Shown: positions 1 to 7,701 of the stretch, one piece after another | Position numbering within the stretch: position 1 is the first letter of the stretch | How the letters are laid out: each line of letters starts with the position of its first letter | Assembly (NCBI GenBank): GCA_007133715.1 | Contig: SLMF01000505.1 | Location: 1-9,185, forward strand | Source: Planctomycetaceae bacterium | Lineage (GTDB): Bacteria > Planctomycetota > Planctomycetia > Pirellulales > Pirellulaceae | DNA length: 9,185 nucleotides | Reading direction: 5' to 3' | Position numbers and translations under genes: made by a program | The notes under the pieces: generated by a model | Seen by the model: the letters and a program-made list of their open reading frames with translations, nothing else | What the model was told of the DNA's origin: nothing | The model's database searches: none

Positions 1-1
1 C

Positions 2-91
2 TACGTCCTGGATGTCCAGACGCCCTATCAGGAGCATGTATTGCCCATGATTCCGTCGAACCACACCGTGGATGACATCATTGTGGAGTAG
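2..91 (+). CDS. ilvB: Acetolactate synthase large subunit, C-terminal end (partial)
   Basis: Only the last 29 codons and the TAG stop are in the window. The peptide contains VLDV, then PYQEHVLPMIPS, and ends TVDDIIVE. The PYQEHVLPMIP(S/A)G-x-T-V-x-D-I-I block is the characteristic C-terminal tail of biosynthetic acetolactate synthase (acetohydroxyacid synthase) large subunits. These are ThDP-dependent enzymes that condense pyruvate with pyruvate or 2-oxobutyrate in the first common step of branched-chain amino acid synthesis. The usual glycine after MIPS is asparagine here, a small difference. The catalytic domains lie upstream, outside the window. The next gene starts 69 nt downstream on the same strand with no convincing terminator between, so read-through is possible. 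Identification rests on this short but very conserved tail. Confidence 0.85.
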   Translation, partial: YVLDVQTPYQEHVLPMIPSNHTVDDIIVE

Positions 92-160
92 GTTCCGGCG
101 GCGTGCCCGGCAGCGCCGTCCGGCAGCATCGCTTCGGCCGAGGGTACGGGGTGTTTGGTC

Positions 161-766
161 ATGGCTATTACGGGCCCCCTGCTCGCCACGATTGCCAAAT
201 TCGTAAGCGGTGCCAGTGTGCGCTGGATCGACTGCCAGCCCGACACCTGTCAGCGAGTGTACTTTGCCAATCATACCAGTCATCTGGATGCCTTGGTGTT
301 GTGGTCCTGTTTGCCCAAGGAGATTCGCGTTCGCACACGGGCGGTAGCCGCCCGGGATTATTGGGAAAAAGGCCCCATCCGGCGGCATATGGCGCGCAGC
401 TTCAACGTGTTGCTGATCGACCGCAAGGAGATCAAGGTCCATCGCAGCCCGGTCCAAATGATGCTGCAGGAGATCGGCGAGCGGGATTCGCTGATCGTGT
501 TTCCCGAAGGCAGTCGCAACACCCAAGAGGAACTGGGCGAATTCAAGAGTGGTTTGTACTACATGGGAAAAAAACGCCCGGATCTGGAATTGGTTCCCGT
601 CTACATGGAAAACTTGAATCGTGTGCTCCCGCGAGGCGAGGTACTACCGGTCCCCTTGTTGAGTTGCATCACCATCGGGCCCCCCATTTGGCTCGAGGTT
701 GGTGAGCCGAAAAACGACTTCCTGAATCGAGCCCGCGACGCGGTGCGACGGCTGAGGGACCTCTAG
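161..766 (+). CDS. 1-acyl-sn-glycerol-3-phosphate acyltransferase (PlsC family)
   Basis: 201 residues with the two key PlsC/LPLAT motifs. Motif I is NHTSHLD (H38-x4-D43), the catalytic His/Asp pair. Motif III is FPEGSR (residues 114-119), which binds the glycerol phosphate. Family members transfer an acyl group from acyl-ACP or acyl-CoA to the sn-2 position of lysophosphatidate, giving phosphatidate at the inner membrane. The protein is slightly shorter than typical PlsC and lacks a clear N-terminal membrane helix, so it may sit peripherally on the membrane or use a different acyl acceptor. I chose ATG at 161; a TTG at 155 is in frame but less likely. A purine-rich stretch (GAGGG near 140) lies rather far upstream. 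The CDP-diacylglycerol synthase gene follows after 6 nt, which fits consecutive steps in phospholipid synthesis. Confidence 0.88.
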   Translation: MAITGPLLATIAKFVSGASVRWIDCQPDTCQRVYFANHTSHLDALVLWSCLPKEIRVRTRAVAARDYWEKGPIRRHMARSFNVLLIDRKEIKVHRSPVQMMLQEIGERDSLIVFPEGSRNTQEELGEFKSGLYYMGKKRPDLELVPVYMENLNRVLPRGEVLPVPLLSCITIGPPIWLEVGEPKNDFLNRARDAVRRLRDL

Positions 767-772
767 CGAAAC

Positions 773-1855
773 ATGGCAACAGCATCGATTATGGCGGGGG
801 TAACCCTGCTGGCCCAATCATCTCGAGGGCCTCACCAAGTCCACACCCAGACCTATTGGCTTCTGGGTGTCGTGCTGGGGCTGCTGGTCGTGGCCTATGT
901 GGCAGGGCGGTTGCTGAAACGCTACCCGGACCACTCCCTGAATCCGGCCCTGATCGAACGTTTCAATCACCGCATCCGCGTCTGGTGGTTGATGTGTGCC
1001 ATCTTGGTGGCCGCTTTCTTGTTGGGACGCGTGCCCACCATCATTCTGTTTGGCTGTCTGTCATTCTGGGCGCTTCGCGAGTTCATCACGATGACGCCCA
1101 CCCGCCGAGGTGACCATCGCGCATTATTCTGGATCTTTTTTGTCTTCACCCCTGCTCAGTACATTCTGGTTGCCCTCGGAAGAGGAACCTACGAGGCTCT
1201 GTTCGGGGTGCCACATCGGGACTTCTATGGTCTGTACAGTGTGGCGATCCCCGTCTATGCCTTGCTGTTCATTCCGATGCGGACCGCGATGGCCGGGGAT
1301 CCCCGACGCTTTCTCGAACGTTCGGCCAAGATCCAATCGGGCTTGTTCATTTGTGTGTACTGTTTGAGTTTCGCGGCGGCTCTGTTGAATTTAGAGCTGA
1401 CTACTTCAGGGGGCGCGCTCTGGGGTGATCGGCATTCTCACGTTCAGAACGCCGGGTTGCTGTTCTATTTCATCTTGATTGTGCAGTTGGGGGACATGTT
1501 CCAGCAGGTATGGAGCCGTTTGGCAGGGCGTCGGGTGATTGCCCCCCGGATCAACGCGTCACGGACCTGGGAGGGTCTGTTGGGTGGTGTGACCAGCACC
1601 ACGCTGATCGGTGCCCTTTTGTGGTGGGCAACCCCCTTCCAGTTTTGGCAGGCCGCATGCATGGCCATGGTGGTTGCCGTCGCCGGTTTCGGAGGGGGCA
1701 TGGTGATGTCAGCCATTAAACGCGATCGGGGCGTGGAGGACTACGGAACGCTGGTGCAGGGCCATCCCGGGGTCCTGGATCGCATTGATTCGCTCTGCTT
1801 CGCAGCCCCCCTGTTTTACCATCTGACCCGTTACTTCTTCTCCCAGGTCTACTGA
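773..1855 (+). CDS. cdsA: Phosphatidate cytidylyltransferase (CDP-diacylglycerol synthase)
   Basis: 360 residues, with about eight hydrophobic helices spread along the chain. It is expected to convert CTP and phosphatidate to CDP-diacylglycerol plus pyrophosphate in the cytoplasmic membrane. The C-terminal CDS signature lies at residues 313-339: SAIKR, then EDYG, then GHPGVLDRID, with the SxxKR start and the DRxD metal/CTP-binding end intact. It departs from the textbook pattern: K-D is E-D, and H-G-G is H-P-G. The PlsC-type gene ends 6 nt upstream, and coaD begins inside its stop codon (TGATG), so the three are probably one transcript. The start at 773 has a GAGGGA about 13 nt upstream, which is far; ATG at 791 (residue 7) is an alternative. 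The first ~20 residues before the first helix are hydrophilic and poorly constrained. Confidence 0.88.
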   Translation: MATASIMAGVTLLAQSSRGPHQVHTQTYWLLGVVLGLLVVAYVAGRLLKRYPDHSLNPALIERFNHRIRVWWLMCAILVAAFLLGRVPTIILFGCLSFWALREFITMTPTRRGDHRALFWIFFVFTPAQYILVALGRGTYEALFGVPHRDFYGLYSVAIPVYALLFIPMRTAMAGDPRRFLERSAKIQSGLFICVYCLSFAAALLNLELTTSGGALWGDRHSHVQNAGLLFYFILIVQLGDMFQQVWSRLAGRRVIAPRINASRTWEGLLGGVTSTTLIGALLWWATPFQFWQAACMAMVVAVAGFGGGMVMSAIKRDRGVEDYGTLVQGHPGVLDRIDSLCFAAPLFYHLTRYFFSQVY

Positions 1856-2376
1856 TGAGTCCAGCGGAACGCGTGGTTGTGTACACCGGGTCCTTTGATC
1901 CGATTACTTTGGGCCATTTGAACGTGATCCGTCGCAGTGCGCGTCTCTTCGATCGTCTGATTGTGGGTGTGGGAATCAACACCAAGAAGACGGCCCTGTT
2001 TTCGGTGGACGAGCGGGTGGAATTGGTTCGGCGGGTAACCGCGGCGTGTGGGAATGTGGAGGTGAGTACTTTTCAGGGGTTAGCGGTTGAGTTTGTGCGG
2101 GAGTGTGGTGCGCGGGTGATGGTGCGTGGGGTGCGTCCGCTGACGGACATTGCGGCCGAATTTACGATGATGATGGCCAACCGTCATTTGGACCCGGATA
2201 TCGAGACTCTGTTTTTGATGGCGGATGAAGAGTTTTCGCACGTATCGAGTTCGTTCATCAAGGAGATCACGCCTTTGGCCAACGACGAGATGCTGGCGCG
2301 TTTTTTACCGACCGAGATTATTCCCGACCTGCGTCGGCGTTTGGATGAATTCGGCTATCGGTTTGCGGGCGAGTAG
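1855..2376 (+). CDS. coaD: Phosphopantetheine adenylyltransferase (PPAT)
   Basis: 173 residues, close to the ~160 usual for bacterial CoaD. It transfers AMP from ATP to 4'-phosphopantetheine, giving dephospho-CoA, the penultimate step of coenzyme A synthesis in the cytoplasm. Visible motifs are the nucleotidyltransferase signature GSFDPITLGH (residues 12-21, the TxGH histidine at 21), RGVRPLTD with R91, ANRHLDP at 108-114, and the phosphate-binding VSSSFIKE (130-137, normally ISSS). The ATG overlaps the cdsA stop by one base (TGATG), implying translational coupling. The last ~20 residues form a charged helix. Many codons end in G or T here, so the third-position composition looks different from the C-rich genes at the right of the window. 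Assignment is firm. Confidence 0.96.
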   Translation: MSPAERVVVYTGSFDPITLGHLNVIRRSARLFDRLIVGVGINTKKTALFSVDERVELVRRVTAACGNVEVSTFQGLAVEFVRECGARVMVRGVRPLTDIAAEFTMMMANRHLDPDIETLFLMADEEFSHVSSSFIKEITPLANDEMLARFLPTEIIPDLRRRLDEFGYRFAGE

Positions 2377-2572
2377 CGACGGGAATAATTGGTTTCCCTG
2401 AACTCGATTTGCGCGGTACAGCCGTTACCGGTCCCGGGCTGGGGTTTGCGGTGAGGGTTGGTCTGTCAAGTTCTTGCGTTTTACTCGCCCACGGTTTATG
2501 TTGGTGAACGGATGCGTGTTTCCATCGGGTGGGTCGCAATCGGTTTCTCTCCTGGATTGTCGGGAAATGGCC
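2377..2572. promoter_or_regulatory. Intergenic leader, possible promoter of the toroid protein
   Basis: 196 nt between coaD and the next gene. An imperfect sigma70-like pair, TTGCGT at 2474-2479 and TATGTT at 2498-2503 (18-nt spacing), is the best promoter candidate but matches the consensus weakly. A small GGGAA/TTCCC hairpin (2381-2398) just after coaD has no T-run, so I do not call it a terminator. An in-frame TTG at 2474 would extend the downstream protein by 33 residues. That extension reads as leader, has no ribosome binding site, and was rejected as the start. Confidence 0.2.
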
Positions 2573-4132
2573 ATGAGTGTGGAACAGAAGCAGCAAAGTC
2601 TCGAAGCCAAGGCGGCGGAAGCCGAGGTCGAGGAGTACGACGAGGACGAGGAGGAGTATGAGGAGTACTCCAGTGGCCAGCGGTTCTTGCTGTTCACGGC
2701 CATGCCGGGGTGGCTGGTCAGTATGGTGGTTCACGCGGTGGGCCTGTTGATTTTGGCCTTGCTGACCATTGGTCCGGAGGTGGAACAGCTGCAGAACATC
2801 ATCACGGCTGCGCCGCCCAGCGAGGAGATTCAGGAGATCGAAGAATTCCAGGAGGAGTTGATTCAGCCGCTGGATGTCGATGTGACCACCGAGATGGTGG
2901 CGGATGCGGTGGCCATGGAATTCACGGAAATGGTTCCCGAGGATGTGACGGAAGTGGCGGTGGCGACCGATCTGGACTCGGCGGCGATTGCCGTGGATCT
3001 GTTTGATTTTGGGGAAGAGACCGCGCCGAAGAGCGATCTATACAAGACGATTGGCAGCTTTACCGGATCGGGCCTGGAGGGCCGTGGCGAGGCGGCGCGA
3101 CGCGCTCTGGTCGCCAAACATGGGGGCACGGCGGAGAGTGAGGCTGCGGTTGCGGCCGCCTTGCGCTGGCTGGCTGCCGTCCAATTACCCGATGGCGGCT
3201 GGTCCTTCGACCACCGACTCGGCCCCCCCAATGAAGCTCGCAAATCAGCCAATCCAGGAAACCTGCAAGATGCCCGCAACGGGGCTACCGCCATGGGGGT
3301 GCTGCCCTTCCTGGGAGCAGGCCAGACCCATGTCGAAGGCTCGTATCAAGGTAACGTGAAAGGAGCACTTGCCTTTCTCGTCAACAGCATGAAGAGCAAT
3401 GGCAGCCTCCACGAAAGCGGGGGCACCATGTACTCGCACGGTCTGGCAGCCATCGCCTTGACCGAAGCCTATGGCATGACGAATGACCGTGCCCTCATGG
3501 CCCCCGCTCAAGCGGCAGTGAATTTCATCTCGTATTCCCAAGATCCGGTCGGCGGCGGCTGGCGATATCAGATCCGCCAGCCTGGAGATACTTCGGTGGT
3601 GGGCTGGAAACTGATGGCCCTGAAGAGCGGGCACATGTCTTACCTCCAGGTGAATCCCAATACGATCCGCGGCGCCGAACGGTTTCTGGACAGCGTGGGA
3701 ATGAACAATGGCGCCTATTACGGCTATACCTCGCCTGCCCGCCGTTCGGCAACCACCTCGATCGGCCTGCTTTGCCGGATGTATCTGGGCTGGACTTTGG
3801 ATCACCCCGGTCTCCAGGAAGGCGTCCGGTACTTGTCCAATACGGGCCCCAGCCGTTCGGACATGTACTACAACTACTATGCGACCCAGGTGATGCGTCA
3901 GGTGGGGGGCGAGTACTGGGAAAAATGGAATGAAGAAATGCGTGACTATCTGGTGCGGACGCAGGTCAAGGACGGTCCCGAGAAGGGCAGCTGGCACTTT
4001 GACGGCGGACACGGCGCCTCACGCGGCGGGCGACTGTACAATACGTCGCTGGCCACCATGATCCTGGAAGTCTATTACCGCCATCTGCCGATTTACCAGC
4101 AGCAAGCGACGACAGACGAATTTCCCCTCTAA
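2573..4132 (+). CDS. Membrane-anchored prenyltransferase/squalene-oxidase-repeat protein
   Basis: 519 residues from ATG 2573, which has GGGA 7 nt upstream; ATG 2567 is also possible. Layout: a charged segment rich in Glu and Ala (1-35) with a run of acidic residues and Tyr; one transmembrane helix (about 47-66, starting PGWLVSMVVHAVG); a Glu-rich linker with many E, I and V (about 70-170); then an alpha/alpha-toroid region from about residue 190 to the end. The toroid carries QW-type repeats: WLAAVQLPDGGWSFD near 197-211 and SYSQDPVGGGWRY near 320-332, with later degenerate copies (GWKLMALKSG, GSWHF). This fold occurs in squalene-hopene cyclases, prenyltransferase beta subunits and alpha-2-macroglobulin. 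No DXDD proton-donor motif of hopene cyclases is visible, so cyclase activity is doubtful. The single N-terminal helix suggests the toroid lies outside the cytoplasm. Substrate unknown. Confidence 0.85.
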   Translation: MSVEQKQQSLEAKAAEAEVEEYDEDEEEYEEYSSGQRFLLFTAMPGWLVSMVVHAVGLLILALLTIGPEVEQLQNIITAAPPSEEIQEIEEFQEELIQPLDVDVTTEMVADAVAMEFTEMVPEDVTEVAVATDLDSAAIAVDLFDFGEETAPKSDLYKTIGSFTGSGLEGRGEAARRALVAKHGGTAESEAAVAAALRWLAAVQLPDGGWSFDHRLGPPNEARKSANPGNLQDARNGATAMGVLPFLGAGQTHVEGSYQGNVKGALAFLVNSMKSNGSLHESGGTMYSHGLAAIALTEAYGMTNDRALMAPAQAAVNFISYSQDPVGGGWRYQIRQPGDTSVVGWKLMALKSGHMSYLQVNPNTIRGAERFLDSVGMNNGAYYGYTSPARRSATTSIGLLCRMYLGWTLDHPGLQEGVRYLSNTGPSRSDMYYNYYATQVMRQVGGEYWEKWNEEMRDYLVRTQVKDGPEKGSWHFDGGHGASRGGRLYNTSLATMILEVYYRHLPIYQQQATTDEFPL

Positions 4133-4170
4133 GCTGCCGCTCAAGGTAGTTGTTGTTCAACAGGAAACGA

Positions 4171-4752
4171 ATGCACGTCGAAGTGGAACAGAAATACGCG
4201 GTGGCGGACTTGGCGCGGGTCGAGCGTCAGTTGGTACGGCTGGGGATCGCGTTGGGCGAACCGCGGGTTCAAGTCGATCAGTATTTCGCTCATCCTTGCC
4301 GCGATTTTGCCGCCACGGACGAAGCGTTGCGGATCCGGCAGGTTGGCGACCGGAACTGCGTGACTTTCAAGGGGCCCAAGCTGGACGCGACGACGAAGAG
4401 TCGGCGGGAGATCGAATTGCCGCTGGACGACGGCCCTCAGGCGGCACAGGCGTGGCAACAGCTGTTGGAATCGCTCGGATTCCGACCCGTGGTCCAGGTG
4501 CGAAAGCAACGCCGGACGGGTACGCTGCGCTGGGAAACCCTGCGGGTCGAAATCGCCTTGGACCAAGTGGACGGCGCCGGCAGCTTCGTCGAACTCGAAT
4601 GCACGGCGGACGAAGACGGTTTCGATGCCGGGCGACGCGCCATCCTCTCTCTGGCCCGGCAGTTGGAATTGAACGGTGCCGAGCGGCGTAGTTATTTGGA
4701 GCTGGTCCAAGCGGCTGCAGACAAACCGGGACCTCGCGAGACGCGGCTATAG
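4171..4752 (+). CDS. CYTH-domain protein, putative class IV adenylate cyclase
   Basis: 193 residues. The N-terminus carries the defining CYTH signature ExExK (E4, E6, K8, in MHVEVEQKY), followed by D36-Q-Y-F, R54-I-R56 and TFKG (K67), which in the family line a triphosphate-binding tunnel with two metal ions. CyaB-type members convert ATP to cAMP and pyrophosphate; close relatives hydrolyse inorganic triphosphate or thiamine triphosphate, and sequence alone cannot separate these. AGGA at 4162-4165 lies 5 nt before ATG 4171, so I chose this over an upstream TTG at 4150. It begins 38 nt after the toroid gene on the same strand and may be co-transcribed with it. Its stop codon overlaps the stop of a minus-strand ThiF remnant by 6 nt. 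No membrane segment or signal peptide is visible, so it is cytoplasmic. Confidence 0.88.
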   Translation: MHVEVEQKYAVADLARVERQLVRLGIALGEPRVQVDQYFAHPCRDFAATDEALRIRQVGDRNCVTFKGPKLDATTKSRREIELPLDDGPQAAQAWQQLLESLGFRPVVQVRKQRRTGTLRWETLRVEIALDQVDGAGSFVELECTADEDGFDAGRRAILSLARQLELNGAERRSYLELVQAAADKPGPRETRL

Positions 4753-4983
4753 GTGCCCGCAGACCCGGCAGTTCGCGCGCCGCGCTACCCGGCGACTCAT
4801 CATGTGCATCGTCGCCAAATCCAGCAACAGGAGACGTCCGTCCAGCGGCTGACCGACTCCGCTGAGAATCTTGATCGCCTCGACCGCAGCCAGACAGGCG
4901 GCCGTGCCCGATACGGCGCCAAATACCGGGAACTCCCGCTTCCAAGCGGGTGGCACCTGGGGCTTGCCGAAAGGTCCTCGCCC
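4747..4983 (-). pseudogene. Truncated C-terminus of a ThiF/MoeB/HesA-family protein
   Basis: An open stretch of 78 codons ends in TAG at 4747. It reads VPPAWKREFPVFGAVSG, then AAVEAIKILSG, PLDGRLLLLDLATM, and RRANCRVCGHL. These match the end of MoeB/ThiF E1-like adenylyltransferases: the glycine-rich segment, (A)xEAIKxLxG, GRLLxxD, and a final CxxC zinc pair (C-R-V-C). These enzymes adenylate the C-terminus of sulfur-carrier proteins. The adenylation domain, about two thirds of the usual ~240 residues, is missing. A stop (TGA, 4984-4986) precedes the homology, and nothing ThiF-like was seen in the 200 nt beyond. A GTG at 4956 could start a 69-residue peptide, but no ribosome binding site supports it. 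It is convergent with the CYTH gene and overlaps its end. Most likely a decay remnant. Confidence 0.75.
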
Positions 4984-5223
4984 TCACTTCACTTGCCGTG
5001 GGACGTCACGTTCCCCCACGACCGCCCCGCCACCTGATTCTAACTCGAATCGTCCGTTGCGTAACCCGTGGGGCTCGAGACGTTCTCGGCTACGACCCAA
5101 CCATAAACAAAGGGGGGTTCCAGACGATCGTGCCCCGGGTGCCTGGAGAAACCGTACGGGTGTCTGATAGACTAGATGCTGTCAGAAACGTAGGTGATCC
5201 TGCCGACCGAAAGGACCCCGCTG
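4984..5223. other. Non-coding stretch and leader before the secreted-protein gene
   Basis: 240 nt between the ThiF remnant and the secreted-protein gene. I found no coding sequence in any frame that I can recognise. An AT-richer patch around 5160-5180 (GTCTGATAGACTAGATGC) may contain a -10-like element (TAGACT or TAGAT), but no matching -35 is evident. The ribosome binding site AAGGA (5211-5215) of the next gene is near the right end. Confidence 0.3.
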
Positions 5224-7701
5224 ATGAAATACCAGCGTATCGTCGTCGCCCTTGTGTGTTCCCTCGTGTCCGCCACCAGCCACGCGGTGGAAACACCTCC
5301 CACGGAGTTGCGGAGCTTGATGCCGTGTTGGTCGGACTACACGCACATGTGGTGGGCCGAGGGATTTCCGGGGCGGGTTCCGGGCGCGCCGTGGCGCCGC
5401 GTGGTTCAAACCGGCCGTTATGCCTTCGCGTTCGATACGGTGACGCTTCGCATCCCGCATTTCGGGCCCGTGCCCGCCGGACTCGACTATCTGGCGGCAA
5501 CCTGGTCCGACAATTCGGCGTGGCAGAGCCTGCCACCCGCCGAACTGCAGCTGACCATCCGGGCGGAGGGCCAGACCTACCGGGCGACCGCCGGCGGCAC
5601 CTGGACGCAGTTCACGGGACCGCGAGTGGTCGAATCGGGCCGCTGGCTGCAACGGGCCGACGTCACCGACCTGGTGTTCACGGCCGGCGACGGGACAGCG
5701 TTGCCGGTCGAGTCGCGGTTCGAGACGGTTGCGTGGCCCGACCGGTTGGCATTGATCCTGGCCGCCCGGCCACAGGACTCGTGGCAGCAAGCCTCCCTGG
5801 AAATCCGGCTGACCACGCCGGACGGCACGCTCGACCAGCACTGGGAGTTACCCGAGGGCAAAACCTGGAGCAGCGCCGACTGGCAGGAAGTGGCGCTCGC
5901 GTTCGATCCCGTGGCGTTCCCAAGGGCCGCGTCTCGCAGCGTGGTGGAGGTGACCGCCGAAGAACGACCTGGCAATGGCCCGCGGCCGGTCGCCTACGAC
6001 CCGGCCCGCGGCTGGCATCGCGTGGACCTGGACGGCATCCAGCCGACCGTGCCGCCGGGCGAGGGACGCGAACGGCAGAACGACGCACTCGAGCGGGTGA
6101 GGCTGGTCCTGGCAAACCCGACCGACCGCCAGCAGCCCGCGCGCCTGCTCTTCCACAAATCCGGCAGCGGGATCCGCCAGCGTATCGGCTCGCCCATCAC
6201 GGGCATCTCGGCCGTGCTGCGGGACAGGGACGGCTACCCGACCGGCATCCCTGTCCAATTGAGCAAGAATTGGCACGGGCGGCCGGAAGGGGGCGTGTAT
6301 GCGGGCACGTGGTTCCACGGGTTCTCGTTGGTACGCCTGCCCCCGCAGTCGGAAGTCGAGTTGGAAATGTCGCTGGTTTATGGGCATTGGGGCGGCCTGC
6401 CCGCCGCATCGCACGCACAACTGTGCCTGATCGGCTGGGGGAGTAATCAGCTGTGGGACCAGAGCGCGCTGGGCGCGTGGGGCGAAAGCATTTGCTACGA
6501 GCCCGACCAGGCCCAGGCTCAAGCTGCCATCCTGGACGTCCGCCCCTTGATGGTTCGTTCGATGCACGCCGATCAACGCTGGCATTGGACGCACAACGTG
6601 GGAGGCGGCGACTACTTCCGCTTGTTCGACCCCGACGGCCGCCGCGTGCCGCACGCGCGCATGCGCGCTGCCTACCGGCGCCATGGCCCGTGCCTGACCG
6701 AAGTCACGTACGCAGGCCGGATCGGCGATGGGCTCGAACATTCCGCCACCGTCAGCATCGCCCGAACCGATGATATCGTCCGCGGCGTCTACCGGCTGGA
6801 ACTGGAGGTGACCCAGCCGACCGACTTCTCCCGCTTCGTACTCTTCCAGCTCGGGGCCGACACGTACAGCTACACCGGCGAACGCAAGATGGCTGTGGGC
6901 CACGAGCGGGGCTTGGAGCGGGAATGGGAGACACAGTGGGGCGGGGATACCTATCGTAGCGAACCGCAGGAGGCCACCGGCCGGGTGCCGTGGAGTTCGT
7001 TGCACGAAGCCGTTCCCCGCCGCGGGGACCGCGAGCACGGTGCCCGGGCCAACCGCGGGCTGGTCATCCGCCACTGGCATGCCCGCCTTGGCGGCCGCGA
7101 AGCCGGGCCCTGGTTCGCCGAACGTGGCGTCCGGGCCCGCGGCGTCGACACCGCGACGCTCGATCTCCTGCCACCCCCCGGTCTGACTCGGCTCGAACCG
7201 GGCGATTTCGTCCGGGCCACCCTGGAGTACCTGGTCATCCCCCAGTTCGCCGACGACTACTATGGCCCCAATCAGGCTCTCCAAGCCGCGTTGCAGGAAG
7301 ACGAAAACACGTGGCGCCCCGTCTATCGCGAAGCCGTCGGGAACGACCGCCACGTCACGATGATCCGCGGTACCCTGGACGCTCTGCATCCCGCCATCAC
7401 CGTCCAAACCCAAAACGACGCCGCCGAACTAACGCTCCACGGCGGGCTCGGCTTCGTGCCGATCACTTTCACAGGGCTGAGCCTGCCGCGTGGCCACACG
7501 CTGTACCTTGACAATCGCCCCGTTGATCAGAGCGTCCACGGCAACGACTTCTGGCAAACCGACTACGAGCCTCGCACACAACGCTGGAGCCGCACCTACA
7601 ACCTGCCCGCCGCCGGCGACCGACCTCGCACAATCCGGCTCGAACCGGCACCGTCAAGCGGATGCAATGACGGAGAGCGTTCGGCAAGCGTGCAAAACTG
7701 A
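5224..7701 (+). CDS. Large secreted protein of unknown function (planctomycete type)
   Basis: 825 residues. AAGGA at 5211-5215 sits 8 nt before ATG 5224, which starts a typical Sec signal peptide: KYQR, a hydrophobic core (about 6-17), and an SHA|VE cleavage site after A21. A GTG at 5194 is in frame but would put ten polar residues before the signal, so I reject it. The mature protein has no further membrane helix. It is rich in Trp, Tyr and Gly with alternating beta-like segments, suggesting a multi-domain beta protein. The middle looks most constrained: GSPITGISAVLRDRDGYPTG (from about 322) with SKNW soon after, then HWGGLPAASHAQ and GWGSNQLWDQ (about 388-413). I believe similar uncharacterised proteins occur in planctomycetes. 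No catalytic motif or carbohydrate-binding signature is certain; a carbohydrate role is a guess. Very GC-rich, C-ending codons give long spurious antisense frames. Confidence 0.85.
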   Translation: MKYQRIVVALVCSLVSATSHAVETPPTELRSLMPCWSDYTHMWWAEGFPGRVPGAPWRRVVQTGRYAFAFDTVTLRIPHFGPVPAGLDYLAATWSDNSAWQSLPPAELQLTIRAEGQTYRATAGGTWTQFTGPRVVESGRWLQRADVTDLVFTAGDGTALPVESRFETVAWPDRLALILAARPQDSWQQASLEIRLTTPDGTLDQHWELPEGKTWSSADWQEVALAFDPVAFPRAASRSVVEVTAEERPGNGPRPVAYDPARGWHRVDLDGIQPTVPPGEGRERQNDALERVRLVLANPTDRQQPARLLFHKSGSGIRQRIGSPITGISAVLRDRDGYPTGIPVQLSKNWHGRPEGGVYAGTWFHGFSLVRLPPQSEVELEMSLVYGHWGGLPAASHAQLCLIGWGSNQLWDQSALGAWGESICYEPDQAQAQAAILDVRPLMVRSMHADQRWHWTHNVGGGDYFRLFDPDGRRVPHARMRAAYRRHGPCLTEVTYAGRIGDGLEHSATVSIARTDDIVRGVYRLELEVTQPTDFSRFVLFQLGADTYSYTGERKMAVGHERGLEREWETQWGGDTYRSEPQEATGRVPWSSLHEAVPRRGDREHGARANRGLVIRHWHARLGGREAGPWFAERGVRARGVDTATLDLLPPPGLTRLEPGDFVRATLEYLVIPQFADDYYGPNQALQAALQEDENTWRPVYREAVGNDRHVTMIRGTLDALHPAITVQTQNDAAELTLHGGLGFVPITFTGLSLPRGHTLYLDNRPVDQSVHGNDFWQTDYEPRTQRWSRTYNLPAAGDRPRTIRLEPAPSSGCNDGERSASVQN

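Noticed and set aside
103..705. 200-codon plus-strand frame overlapping the acyltransferase
   Set aside because: Out of frame with the conserved NHTSHLD and FPEGSR motifs, with low-complexity basic composition.
2474..2572. Upstream TTG start adding 33 residues to the toroid protein
   Set aside because: No ribosome binding site, rare start codon, and the added residues do not resemble the acidic N-terminus; ATG 2573 with GGGA 7 nt upstream is better.
3245..4012. 255-codon minus-strand frame within the toroid gene
   Set aside because: Shadow of the real plus-strand gene; His/Ile/Gly-biased, no start signal, no recognisable family.
4950..6446. 498-codon plus-strand frame overlapping the start of the secreted protein
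   Set aside because: Arg/Gly/Pro-rich composition, no ribosome binding site, no domain; it crosses both the intergenic region and the real gene in another frame.
5848..7413. 521-codon open frame on the minus strand opposite the secreted-protein gene
   Set aside because: It is a mirror effect of very GC-rich, C-ending codons. The plus-strand gene has a ribosome binding site and signal peptide; the antisense product has no recognisable domain and is biased to Ala, Gly, Val and Pro.
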